From UBA4615 sp046046245 (GTDB lineage Bacteria; Pseudomonadota; Gammaproteobacteria; Burkholderiales; Burkholderiaceae_E), in assembly GCA_046046245.1 (NCBI GenBank), contig JBJOKE010000003.1:332729-396728 (forward strand): DNA of 64,000 bases, read 5' to 3'. Under the pieces are notes generated by a model. It did no database searches and was not told the origin of the DNA. It worked only from the letters and a program-made list of their open reading frames with translations. Positions 52,594 through 61,288 of the stretch are shown piece by piece (positions within the stretch are counted from its first letter, which is position 1; every line of letters starts with the position of its first letter). The position numbers and the translations under genes are program-made.

Positions 52594-53855
52594 CGGCCGA
52601 AGAACGCGAGGGCGTCGCGCAGCTCGGCGTGGTCGCGCGCGGCGTCGTGCAGGCTGCGTCCCGCGCGCACCGCCTCCCAGGCCTGGCGCACGCTGGTCAC
52701 GCCCGCGGCCGGGCCGCCGGGGTGGGCGATGATGCCGCCGCCGCACATGAAGAGCAGGTCGCCCGAGGGCACCACCCCGAGCGTGGCGGGCAGCGTGCCC
52801 GCCCACTGGCCCGACGAGAACGCGGGCATCGCGACGTCGGCCGGGTCCGAGGGGTCGAGCGGCGTCAGCACGTCGCGGGCGGCCTGCGCCACCTCCTCGT
52901 CCGGTTGCGCGAACTTGCCGCCCAGCCCGTGCACGTGCATGTGGTCGACGCCGGCCAGCCGCCACATCGCCTGGTAGGGCTGGTAGCCCATGCCCAGCGC
53001 CGGGTGCCGCTCGAACATGCCGAAGCCGTTGCGGTGGCCGTGGATCGCGAGATCGGTCTCGCGGCGCAGCGCCTGCATCGTCGAGAAGCCGACCCAGTTC
53101 AGGCTCGCCATCACGCACGAGCCGCCCTCGCGCCGCACGAGCTCGGCCCGGCGCAGCATCTCGTCGTGCTCGCCGGTGATGTTGAAGGCGACCATCACGT
53201 GCCGGCCGCTCTCGTCCTGCCAGCGGCGCACCTTCGCCATCACCGCGCGGATCCGGTCCTCGACGGGCGCGTGCTCGGAGTCCGCGTGGACCTCGTCGTC
53301 CTTCACGAAGTCGATGCCGGCGCGGCACAGCGAGTCGATCAGCTCCGCGGTCTGCTCGGCCGACAGCCCGACGTTCGGCTTCACGATCGTGCCGGCCACC
53401 GGGCCGCTCGCCACGCCGGTCGCGCGGCGCGTGCCGGTCACGCCCTGCTTCGGCTTCTGGAAGCGCGCGCGGAACGCCGCGGGCAGCGCGAGGTGCTCGA
53501 GGCGCACGCCGGTGGCCTCGCCGAGGTCGAAGAGGTTGCCGACCAGCGTGGCCGCGAGCGTGGGCAGGTTGCGGCCGACGTTCGCGGGCGGGAACGCCAC
53601 GGTGATCCGCGCGCGACGGTACGGGCCGGTGGCGCCGCGGCGCGCGAGCCACGCGCTGTGCAGGCTGGGCTGCGCGAGCGGCTCGAGCTCGTCGATCCGC
53701 TCGACGGTCGCGCGGCTGCGGGCGCGCAGGTCGTCGGTCTCTCCGGCCACCCGCACGAAGGTGCCGCTGCTCTGCTCGCCGGCGAGCACGTCGGCGACGT
53801 GCGCGGGGTCGAGCGGGGTCTCGATCAGGTAGGTGGCGAGGAGGCGGTCGGTCAT
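52590..53855 (-). CDS. RuBisCO-like protein (form IV)
   Basis: The 421-residue protein has the RuBisCO large-subunit fold but not all carboxylase residues. GTIVKPNVGLS has the first catalytic lysine (Lys159), while the second lysine of the usual KPK is Asn161. GIDFVKDDEVHAD keeps the carbamylated lysine (Lys185) and its two metal ligands (Asp187, Glu188). The flexible loop 6 GKLEG motif is absent; the region reads FSSGQWAGT. It therefore should bind metal but not fix CO2. Known relatives include OiaX, a 3-oxo-isoapionate-4-phosphate decarboxylase. Co-location with a DUF1537 kinase supports that or a near pathway. Confidence 0.88.
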   Translation of the reverse strand: MTDRLLATYLIETPLDPAHVADVLAGEQSSGTFVRVAGETDDLRARSRATVERIDELEPLAQPSLHSAWLARRGATGPYRRARITVAFPPANVGRNLPTLAATLVGNLFDLGEATGVRLEHLALPAAFRARFQKPKQGVTGTRRATGVASGPVAGTIVKPNVGLSAEQTAELIDSLCRAGIDFVKDDEVHADSEHAPVEDRIRAVMAKVRRWQDESGRHVMVAFNITGEHDEMLRRAELVRREGGSCVMASLNWVGFSTMQALRRETDLAIHGHRNGFGMFERHPALGMGYQPYQAMWRLAGVDHMHVHGLGGKFAQPDEEVAQAARDVLTPLDPSDPADVAMPAFSSGQWAGTLPATLGVVPSGDLLFMCGGGIIAHPGGPAAGVTSVRQAWEAVRAGRSLHDAARDHAELRDALAFFGR

Positions 53856-53906
53856 CGGCGCGGGGTGCGGGGCGGGTGGCGGCGGGATCCGGCGCGGGCC
53901 GCGGGC

Positions 53907-54446
53907 TCAGAGCGTGGAGAGGTCGGGGAACGGCCGCACCGGATCGCGGCCGTCCCAGCCCTTCGAGGCCTCGCGGATCAGGTCGAACATCTTACCTTTC
54001 GGCCCCTGCACCTCGGACAGCTCGATCGTCGCGCCCGGATGGCACTCGCCGTCGAAGTAGACGAAGCGGCCGCGCTCGCCGACCTCGCCCGACATCTTCA
54101 CGCGAAAGCCCTGCGCCTCGAGCCGCGCGAGGTCCTCGTCGAAGGACTGCGTCCAGTAGGCGACGTGCTGCAGCCCGGTGCGGCCGGCCCGCAGGAAGTC
54201 GCGGTACATCGACGGCACGTCGTTGCGGGTCTGGATCAGCTCGACCTGCACGAAGCCCGAGTTCGCGAGCGCCACCGAGTTGTGCGGTTCGTACGGCGCT
54301 CCGTCGTAGGTGTAGTTCACGATCGGCACGCGCGGGTTGTAGAACCAGGGCCCGACGCCGAGCACGCGGCTCCAGTGGTCCATCGCGGCCTCGATGTCGT
54401 GGACCACGTAGCCCAGCTGGCGGATCTCCCCGAGGAATCGGCTCAT
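53907..54446 (-). CDS. VOC/glyoxalase-fold protein
   Basis: The 179-residue protein has two betaalphabetabetabeta units. The start QLGYVVHDIEAAMDHWSRVLG and the later GLQHVAYWTQSFDEDL each supply metal-binding His residues; a Glu is in GATIELSEV. Such proteins act as isomerases, epimerases or dioxygenases. Its place between the TRAP permease gene and the RuBisCO-like-protein gene suggests an epimerase or isomerase step in the same pathway. The substrate is not known. Confidence 0.75.
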   Translation of the reverse strand: MSRFLGEIRQLGYVVHDIEAAMDHWSRVLGVGPWFYNPRVPIVNYTYDGAPYEPHNSVALANSGFVQVELIQTRNDVPSMYRDFLRAGRTGLQHVAYWTQSFDEDLARLEAQGFRVKMSGEVGERGRFVYFDGECHPGATIELSEVQGPKGKMFDLIREASKGWDGRDPVRPFPDLSTL

Positions 54447-54461
54447 CGTCTCGTTCTCTCC

Positions 54462-55742
54462 CTATTTCATCAGCAGCGAGGGCAGCCAGGTCGAGGCCGC
54501 CGGCACGTAGGTCACCGCCAGCAGCGACAGCGTCAGCGTGACGATCCACGGCCAGGCGCTCGCGATCACCCGCTCCAGCGGCATCTGCGCGACGTGCGAG
54601 ACCATGTAGAGGCTCATGCCCACCGGCGGCGTGAGCAGCCCGATCATCAGGTTCAGCACGACGACGATGGCGAGGTGTACCGGGTCGACGCCGGCGGCGA
54701 CCAGCGCGGGCGTGATCACCGGCGCGAGGATCAGGATCGCGGCGAGCGTCTCCATGAACATCCCGACCACCAGCAGCAGCACGTTGACCAGCAGCAGCAG
54801 CACCCACGGCTGCTTCGACACGCCGAGCAGGAACTCGGTGGCCTTCATCGGCACCTGGTCGATGGTGAGCACCCACGCGAAGAGCGCGGCGGTGCCGACG
54901 ATCAGCATCACGCTCGCCGACGACTGCACCGTCTCGCGCGCGGCCGCGACCACGCCCGCCCAGGTGAGCTTGCGGTAGAACAGCAGGCCGACCAGCAGCG
55001 AGTAGGCGACCGTCACCGCGGCCGCCTCGGTCGAGCCGAACCAGCCGATCACCATCCCGCCGATCAGCACCACCGGAGCGAGCAGCGCGGGCAGCGACAG
55101 CCAGAAGGTCCGCACGAACTCGCCGCGCGTGACGACGATCGTGTCGCGCGGCAGGCCGCGGCGCTTCGCGGTCCAGACCACCTGGCCCATCAGGAAGGCC
55201 GCGATGATCAGCGACGGGATGATCGCGGCGATCAGCACCTTCACCGGCGAGACCTCGGCGGCCATCGCGAAGATCACCAGCGGGATCGACGGCGGGAAGA
55301 TCGGCCCGAGCGTGGCCGAGGCCATCAGGATGCCGGTGGCGAACTCGTCGTCGTAGCCCTGCTCGCGCATCATGTCGATCTGGATCTTGCCGAGCGCGCC
55401 GATGTCGGCCAGCGCCGCGCCCGAGACGCCCGAGAAGACCAGGTGGGTGAGCACCGTCACGTGGCCGAGGCCGCCGTGGATGCGGCCCACCACCATCCGC
55501 ACGAAGTCGAAGAGCTGCGCGGTGATGCCGGCCGCGTTGAAGATCGCCGCCGCGAAGATGAACATCGGTACCGCGAGCAGCGGCGTCGAGTCCAGCGCGT
55601 TGACGGTGCGCTGCGCGATCACCGCGAGCGGCATGTCGAACCACCCGATCACCGCGCCGGCCGACAGGCCCATCGCGAACGCGATCGGCAGGCCCATGAC
55701 GGTGAGCAGCAGGAACAGCAGGACCGCCGTGAGACTCATCAT
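54462..55742 (-). CDS. TRAP transporter large permease, DctM family (second set)
   Basis: The 426-residue protein has about 12 helices with GLPIAFAMGLSAGAVIG, SGVSGAALADIGALG and FPPSIPLVIFAM, typical of DctM. It is part of the operon that leads into the RuBisCO-like-protein gene, so its substrate should be the sugar acid degraded there. It starts 20 bp after the small permease gene. Confidence 0.9.
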   Translation of the reverse strand: MMSLTAVLLFLLLTVMGLPIAFAMGLSAGAVIGWFDMPLAVIAQRTVNALDSTPLLAVPMFIFAAAIFNAAGITAQLFDFVRMVVGRIHGGLGHVTVLTHLVFSGVSGAALADIGALGKIQIDMMREQGYDDEFATGILMASATLGPIFPPSIPLVIFAMAAEVSPVKVLIAAIIPSLIIAAFLMGQVVWTAKRRGLPRDTIVVTRGEFVRTFWLSLPALLAPVVLIGGMVIGWFGSTEAAAVTVAYSLLVGLLFYRKLTWAGVVAAARETVQSSASVMLIVGTAALFAWVLTIDQVPMKATEFLLGVSKQPWVLLLLVNVLLLVVGMFMETLAAILILAPVITPALVAAGVDPVHLAIVVVLNLMIGLLTPPVGMSLYMVSHVAQMPLERVIASAWPWIVTLTLSLLAVTYVPAASTWLPSLLMK

Positions 55743-55762
55743 GGTCGAGGGCCTCCCGGGGC

Positions 55763-56257
55763 TCAGGTGCCGTGGGCCGAGGGCCCGGCGGGCACGACCG
55801 GGGGCGACAGGAGACGGTGCACCGCCACCAGCGCGAGCAGCGCCACGCCGACGATCGCGGGCGTGTAGAACGCGAGGTTCGGCAGCGACAGCGCGGGCGT
55901 GGAGAAGCGGCCCGCGCGCTGCAGGAAGAACCAGCCCGCGACGAGGAACAGCCCGCAGAAGAGCACGGTGAGCAGGTCGACGAGCCTGCGCAGCCCGCCC
56001 TGCGCCGACGCGGGCAGCAGGTTCGCGAAGTAGTCGACCTTCACGTGCAGGTCGCGGGCGAGCAGCAGCGGCGCCGTGAGGAAGATCAGGCCGAGGCCGC
56101 CGAGACGCGCGATCTCGTCGGCCCAGGGCATCCCGCTCGCGAGCAGCTCGCGGCCCACCACCTGCAGCAGGATCATCGCGGTGACGACGGCGAGCATCGC
56201 CATCGCCACCGCCTCGCCGACGCGGCAGGCCGCATCGAGGAGTCGCTTCACGGGCAT
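55763..56257 (-). CDS. TRAP transporter small permease, DctQ family (second set)
   Basis: The 164-residue protein has four helices and MPWADEIARLGGLGLIFLTA, followed by RDLHVKVDYFANLLP, the usual DctQ pattern. ATG 56257 shares one base with the stop codon of the upstream dctP gene (TGATG), showing tight coupling. Confidence 0.86.
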   Translation of the reverse strand: MPVKRLLDAACRVGEAVAMAMLAVVTAMILLQVVGRELLASGMPWADEIARLGGLGLIFLTAPLLLARDLHVKVDYFANLLPASAQGGLRRLVDLLTVLFCGLFLVAGWFFLQRAGRFSTPALSLPNLAFYTPAIVGVALLALVAVHRLLSPPVVPAGPSAHGT

Positions 56258-57285
56258 CACCGGACCGCCGCGATCTCTTTGTACAGGTCGCCGAACTTCG
56301 CGCCGAACCGGTCCTGCACGACCTTGCCGACCGAGGCCTTGAACGCGTCGAGCTTCAGGCCCTCTGCGGGACCCACGACCTTCATCTTCAGGCCGCGCAG
56401 CTTGTCGGTCTCCTCGGCCTCCTGCGCCCTCACCATGTCGGTGGCCTTCGTGCGGACCTCGTCGGCGGCCTTCGACAGTGCGGCCTTCATCTCCGGCGAC
56501 AGGCCCTGCCAGGCCTTCTCGTTGATGACGATCAGCTGCGCGTTCATGATGTGCGAGGTCAGCATCATGTGCGACTGCGTCTCGTAGAGCTTCGAGGACA
56601 GCACCACGTTGACCGGGTTCTCCTGGCCCGCGACCTGCCCGGTGGCCAGCGCGGTCGGGACCTCCGACCAGTCCACCGGCACCGGTACCGCGCCCAGACC
56701 CTGCACCGTGCTCATGTAGATCGGGAACGGGATCGCGCGGATCTTCTGGCCCGCGAGGTCCGAGGGCTGCATCACCGCCCGGTTCGCGGTCAGCTGCCGG
56801 GTGCCGAAGTAGTAGGCGTAGAGCACGCGCACGCCGGCGGCCTTCACCAGCCCGTCGTTCAGCCTGCTCATCACCGGCGAGTTCACGTCGACGACCTTCA
56901 TCAGGTGGTCCACGTCGCGGTACAGGTACGGCGTGTCGAGCGCGCCGAAGGGCTCGTGCAGCGAGCCGATGCCGCCCGCGGTGTTGTGCGACAGCGCGAT
57001 CGTGCCGGTGGAGACCGCCTCGGCCAGCTCCTGCAGCTTGCCCAGCTGCGACGACGGATAGACGGTGACCTTGATCTGGCCGTTCGAGTACTTCGCGATC
57101 GCCTCGGCCAGCCACTGCGCCTGCATGCCCGCGGCGCTGTTCGGCGGGTTCATGTGGCCGTAGCGCCATTCGACGGTCTTCTGCGCGTGCGCGATCGGCG
57201 CGGCGAGGCCGGCGGCGGCGGCGACGAGGGTGGCGACGACGGTGCGGCGCAGGGCGGCGCGGCCGCCCCGGACGAATGCGGGCAT
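56257..57285 (-). CDS. TRAP transporter solute-binding protein, DctP family (second set)
   Basis: The 342-residue protein has a Sec signal ending APIAHAQ. LGKLQELAEAVSTGTIALSHN and GQKIRAIPFPIYMSTVQGLGAVPVP are DctP landmarks; the latter holds the substrate-binding Arg. It is the first gene of the eight-gene operon dctP-dctQ-dctM-VOC-RuBisCO-like protein-kinase-hydratase-dehydratase. It is divergent from a LacI-type regulator. Confidence 0.9.
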   Translation of the reverse strand: MPAFVRGGRAALRRTVVATLVAAAAGLAAPIAHAQKTVEWRYGHMNPPNSAAGMQAQWLAEAIAKYSNGQIKVTVYPSSQLGKLQELAEAVSTGTIALSHNTAGGIGSLHEPFGALDTPYLYRDVDHLMKVVDVNSPVMSRLNDGLVKAAGVRVLYAYYFGTRQLTANRAVMQPSDLAGQKIRAIPFPIYMSTVQGLGAVPVPVDWSEVPTALATGQVAGQENPVNVVLSSKLYETQSHMMLTSHIMNAQLIVINEKAWQGLSPEMKAALSKAADEVRTKATDMVRAQEAEETDKLRGLKMKVVGPAEGLKLDAFKASVGKVVQDRFGAKFGDLYKEIAAVR

Positions 57286-57397
57286 GATCTGTCTCCCCGG
57301 TGTGATTGATGTTCCCGGCGGTCACCGGTCGACCCAGCGTACGCGCGGGCCCGGGCCGCGGCAAACCGCCGGCCTGATGCGATTTGATGGAGCCATG

Positions 57398-58429
57398 ATG
57401 GAGGGAGCCGGACCGGCGCGGATCGCCGACATCGCGCGCCTCGCGGGTGTGTCCACCGCGACCGTGGACCGCGTGCTGCACGGCCGGCCGAACGTGCGGC
57501 CCGGCACCGCGCAGCGCGTGCTGCGCGCCGCGGCGGCGCTGAAGGCGGTGCCCGAGGAGGCGCTCGCCGTGCCGCGCGTGGCACCGATGGAGATCGTGTT
57601 CCTGCTGCCCGCGGGCACCAACCGCTACCTGCGGATGCTGGGCGACGCGGTGGGCTGGGCGGCCGAGTCGCTGCGGCCGCTGGGCGTGCGCTGCCGCGTG
57701 GCCGAGGCCGACAGCTTCGATCCGCCGGCGCTCGCACGAGCGCTGCTGCAGCAGGGCCGGCATGCGCAGGGCATCGCGTTCATGGGCGTCGAGCACCCGT
57801 CGGTGCGCGACGCGGTCCGCACCCTCGCCGCGCAGCGCGTGCGCGTGGTCACGCTGATCTCCGACGTGGCCGACGCGCCGCGGATCGGCTACGTGGGCAT
57901 CGACAACCGCAGCGCGGGCCGGACCGCCGCGCTGCTGATCGGGCGCTTCGCGCACGCGGCCCGCGGCGAGGTGGCGATGATCGCGGGCAGCCTCGCCTAC
58001 CGCGGCCACGAGGAGCGCGAGATGGGCTTCCGCGGCCTGATGCGCGAGCAGTTCCCCGGGCTGCGCGTGATCGGGCTGTTCGAGGGCCGCGACGACGCCG
58101 ACAGCAACTGGCGGCACGCGCGCGCGCTGCTCGAGCGCCACCCCGATCTCGTCGGCCTCTACAACATCGGCGGCGCCGCCGACGGCGTGGGCCGTGCATT
58201 GCGCGAGAGCGGCCGCGCGGGCAAGGTGGTGTTCGTCGCGCACGGTCTCACGCCGGACACCCGCGCGCTGCTGATCGACGGCACCCTCGACGCGCTGCTC
58301 ACCCAGAGCCCGCAGGCGATGGTGCAGGCGGCGGTGCGCCTGTTCGCGAACGCGCGCGACGGGCGTGATCCGATGGATGGCGTCGAGCCCGTTCGCTTCT
58401 CGATCGTGACCCGCGAGAACCTGCCCTGA
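57398..58429 (+). CDS. LacI-family transcriptional regulator
   Basis: The 343-residue protein has an N-terminal LacI helix-turn-helix, RIADIARLAGVSTATVDRVL, and hinge HGRPNVRPGTAQRVL. A periplasmic-binding-protein-like sensor domain of the CAD/RbsR type follows (MEIVFLLPAGTNRYL, YVGIDNRSAGRTAALLIGRF). ATG 57398 is chosen because GGAG lies 5 bp before it; ATG 57377 and 57395 are alternatives. It probably represses the divergent TRAP/RuBisCO-like-protein operon and responds to its sugar-acid substrate. Confidence 0.88.
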   Translation: MEGAGPARIADIARLAGVSTATVDRVLHGRPNVRPGTAQRVLRAAAALKAVPEEALAVPRVAPMEIVFLLPAGTNRYLRMLGDAVGWAAESLRPLGVRCRVAEADSFDPPALARALLQQGRHAQGIAFMGVEHPSVRDAVRTLAAQRVRVVTLISDVADAPRIGYVGIDNRSAGRTAALLIGRFAHAARGEVAMIAGSLAYRGHEEREMGFRGLMREQFPGLRVIGLFEGRDDADSNWRHARALLERHPDLVGLYNIGGAADGVGRALRESGRAGKVVFVAHGLTPDTRALLIDGTLDALLTQSPQAMVQAAVRLFANARDGRDPMDGVEPVRFSIVTRENLP

Positions 58430-58494
58430 CGCGGGAAGCGGCGGAGGGTGTCCGGTACGCGGGCACCCGATCCGCGCCCCGGACTGGAGGGTCC

Positions 58495-61239
58495 ATGCCG
58501 CACCGCTGGCAGCACGCGTTCACCCGGTACCTGAAGCGGCGTCGCCGGTCGGCGCACTTCGGCCGGCATCCGCTGCAGGCCCTGCTGGCCGGGCGCGGCC
58601 CGCGGCCGAGCCTGCGGCCCTCGCAGGCACTGGATCTCGCGCAGGTCGCCGCCGAGACGCCCGCCGCGTCGCTCGCGCGGCTGCGGTCACGGCCCGAGGG
58701 CCTGACGCCCCGCGAGGCCGCGGCGCGGCTGGCGAGCCAGGGGCCGAACCGGGTGGACCGCGAACCGCCGATGCCCTGGTGGCTGCACCTGTGGCACTGC
58801 TACCGGGACCCGTTCAACCTGCTGCTGACCGCGCTGGCGGCGGTGTCGTTCCTGACCGAGGACGCGAAGGCCACCGTCGTCATCGGTGCGATGGTGGTGC
58901 TGAGCACGGTCATCCGCTTCGTGCAGGAGCACCGCTCGGGGCGGGCCGCCGACGCGCTGAAGGCACGGGTCGGCAACACGGTGTCGGTGATCCGGCAGTC
59001 CGAGCATGAGATCCCGACGCAGCGGCTCGTCCCCGGCGATCTCGTCCTGCTGTCGGCGGGCGACCTGGTGCCGGCCGATTGCCGGATCCTCGCCGCGCGG
59101 GACCTGTTCGTCGCGCAGTCGGCCCTGACCGGCGAATCGCTGCCGGTCGCGAAGACCGCCGAGGCCGACGGCTCGTCGGCGGGGCCGTTCGAGCGCCGCA
59201 ACCTCGTCTACATGGGTACGAGCGTCGTCTCGGGCGCCGCCACCGCGCTGGTGGTCAACACCGGCGTGCGGACCTGCTTCGGGGCGCTCGCCGCGAGCGC
59301 CACCGCCGTCGAGACCACGCCCAGCGCCTTCCAGGCCGGCGTCGACGGCGTGAGCTGGCTGCTGATCCGGTTCGCGGCGGTCATGGTGCCGATCGTGCTG
59401 CTGGTGAACGGCTTCACCAAGGGCGACTGGCTCCAGGCCTTCCTGTTCGCGCTGTCGGTGGCCGTCGGGCTGACCCCCGAGATGCTGCCGATGATCGTGA
59501 CGACCACCCTGGCCCGGGGCGCGGTGAGCCTGTCCCGCCGCAAGGTGATCGTCAAGCGGCTCGACGCGATCCAGAACCTCGGTGCGATGGACATCCTGTG
59601 CACCGACAAGACCGGCACGCTGACGCGGGACCGGATCGCGCTCGAGCGTCACGTCGACGCGTTCGGCCGGCCGTCGGACCGCGTGCTCGCGCGGGCCTTC
59701 CTGAACAGCCATCACCAGACGGGACTCAGGAACGTGCTCGACCAGGCGGTGCTCGACGGGGTCGACGCGACGATGCAGGGCGAGGCCGCGCTGCGGTACC
59801 GCAAGGTCGACGAGGTGCCGTTCGACTTCCAGCGCCGCCGCATGTCGGTCGTGGTCGCCGAGGGCGAGACCCGGCACCTGCTGATCTGCAAGGGCGCGTT
59901 CGAGGAGGTGCTGGCGGCCTGCACCCGCGTGCGGGCCGACGACGAGGTCGACGATCGCGGCGTGCCGCTCGACGGCGCGATGCGCGAGCGTGCGACCCGG
60001 GTCGCGGCCGAGCTCGGCGAGGCCGGACTGCGCGTGATCGCGGTGGCCTCCCGCGAGCTGCCGCCGGGCCAGACGGCCTACGGCGTGGCCGACGAGGCCG
60101 AGCTCGTGCTCGACGGCTGCATCGCCTTCCTCGATCCGCCCAAGGACTCCGCCGCCCCGGCGCTGCGGGCGCTCGCCGCGCACGGCGTGCGCGTCAAGGT
60201 GCTGACCGGCGACAGCGGGCACGTCACCGCCCACGTCTGCGCGCAGGTCGGCCTGCCGACCGATGCGATGCTGACGGGCACCGAGGTGGAGGCGCTCGGC
60301 GACGAGGCGCTCGCCGCGGCGGTGCTCCGCTACGACGTGTTCGCGAAGCTGGCGCCGGCGCACAAGGAGCGCATCGTGCGTGCGCTGCGCGCGCAGGGTC
60401 ACGTCGTCGGCTTCATCGGCGACGGCATCAACGACGCGCCGGCGCTGCATGCGGCCGACGTCGGCATCTCGGTCGACACCGCCGTGGACATCGCGAAGGA
60501 GGCGGCGGACGTGATCCTGCTCGAGAAGAGCCTGATGGTGCTCGATGCGGGCGTGGTCGACGGCCGCGCGACCTTCTGCAACATGCTGAAGTACATCCGC
60601 ATGACCGCCAGCTCGAACTTCGGCAACGTCGCCTCGGTGCTGGTGGCCAGCGCGTTCCTGCCGTTCCTGCCGATGCTGCCGCTGCATCTGCTGGTGCAGA
60701 ACCTGCTCTACGACGTCTCCCAGACCGGCATTCCCTTCGACGACGTCGACGACGAGCTCGTCGCCCGGCCCCTGGCCTGGAATCCCGCCGACATCGGGCG
60801 CTTCATGCTGGCCTTCGGCCCGATCAGCTCGGTCTTCGACCTCACGACCTTCGCGGTGCTGTGGTGGGGGTTCGGCGCCGACACCCCGGCCGAGCAGGGC
60901 CTGTTCCAGTCCGGCTGGTTCGTGGTCGGCCTGCTCACGCAGACGCTCGTCGTCCACATGATCCGCTCGCCGAAGCTGCCCCTCGTCCAGACCCGGTCGT
61001 CGGTGACGCTGGCCTGCAGCACGCTGGGCATCGCCGCACTCGGCCTGTGGCTGCCCATGGGGTCGCTGGCGCCGTACTTCAGGCTCCAGCCCCTGCCGTG
61101 GGCGTTCTTCGGCTGGCTCGTCGCCACCCTGGTCGGATACGGGATCGCCGCGACGCTGGCCAAGGCGGTCTACGTGCGGCGATTCGGCTGGCAGTCGATC
61201 CCGCGGCCGGAGGGCGCACGGGCGCACACGGCGGGATGA
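58495..61239 (+). CDS. mgtA: Magnesium-transporting P-type ATPase, MgtA-type
   Basis: P-type ATPases of the MgtA/MgtB group import Mg2+ using ATP. The 914-residue protein has the cation-transporter N-domain and an actuator loop ALTGESLPVAKT. The phosphorylation site is DKTGTLT (Asp371), and the hinge motif is GDGINDAPAL. About ten helices are present, including VGLTPEMLPMIVTTTLARGA, which is typical of MgtA. No leader riboswitch can be placed in the 65-bp upstream gap. A CPA1 antiporter gene follows after 49 bp. Confidence 0.92.
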   Translation: MPHRWQHAFTRYLKRRRRSAHFGRHPLQALLAGRGPRPSLRPSQALDLAQVAAETPAASLARLRSRPEGLTPREAAARLASQGPNRVDREPPMPWWLHLWHCYRDPFNLLLTALAAVSFLTEDAKATVVIGAMVVLSTVIRFVQEHRSGRAADALKARVGNTVSVIRQSEHEIPTQRLVPGDLVLLSAGDLVPADCRILAARDLFVAQSALTGESLPVAKTAEADGSSAGPFERRNLVYMGTSVVSGAATALVVNTGVRTCFGALAASATAVETTPSAFQAGVDGVSWLLIRFAAVMVPIVLLVNGFTKGDWLQAFLFALSVAVGLTPEMLPMIVTTTLARGAVSLSRRKVIVKRLDAIQNLGAMDILCTDKTGTLTRDRIALERHVDAFGRPSDRVLARAFLNSHHQTGLRNVLDQAVLDGVDATMQGEAALRYRKVDEVPFDFQRRRMSVVVAEGETRHLLICKGAFEEVLAACTRVRADDEVDDRGVPLDGAMRERATRVAAELGEAGLRVIAVASRELPPGQTAYGVADEAELVLDGCIAFLDPPKDSAAPALRALAAHGVRVKVLTGDSGHVTAHVCAQVGLPTDAMLTGTEVEALGDEALAAAVLRYDVFAKLAPAHKERIVRALRAQGHVVGFIGDGINDAPALHAADVGISVDTAVDIAKEAADVILLEKSLMVLDAGVVDGRATFCNMLKYIRMTASSNFGNVASVLVASAFLPFLPMLPLHLLVQNLLYDVSQTGIPFDDVDDELVARPLAWNPADIGRFMLAFGPISSVFDLTTFAVLWWGFGADTPAEQGLFQSGWFVVGLLTQTLVVHMIRSPKLPLVQTRSSVTLACSTLGIAALGLWLPMGSLAPYFRLQPLPWAFFGWLVATLVGYGIAATLAKAVYVRRFGWQSIPRPEGARAHTAG

Positions 61240-61288
61240 ACCGATCGACCTGCGGGCGGACCGTGCCCGTCCGAGCCGGGAGCCGGTG

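Noticed and set aside
58430..58494. A magnesium riboswitch or leader peptide before mgtA.
   Set aside because: The gap is only 65 bp and shows no leader frame or paired elements beyond short GC stems.
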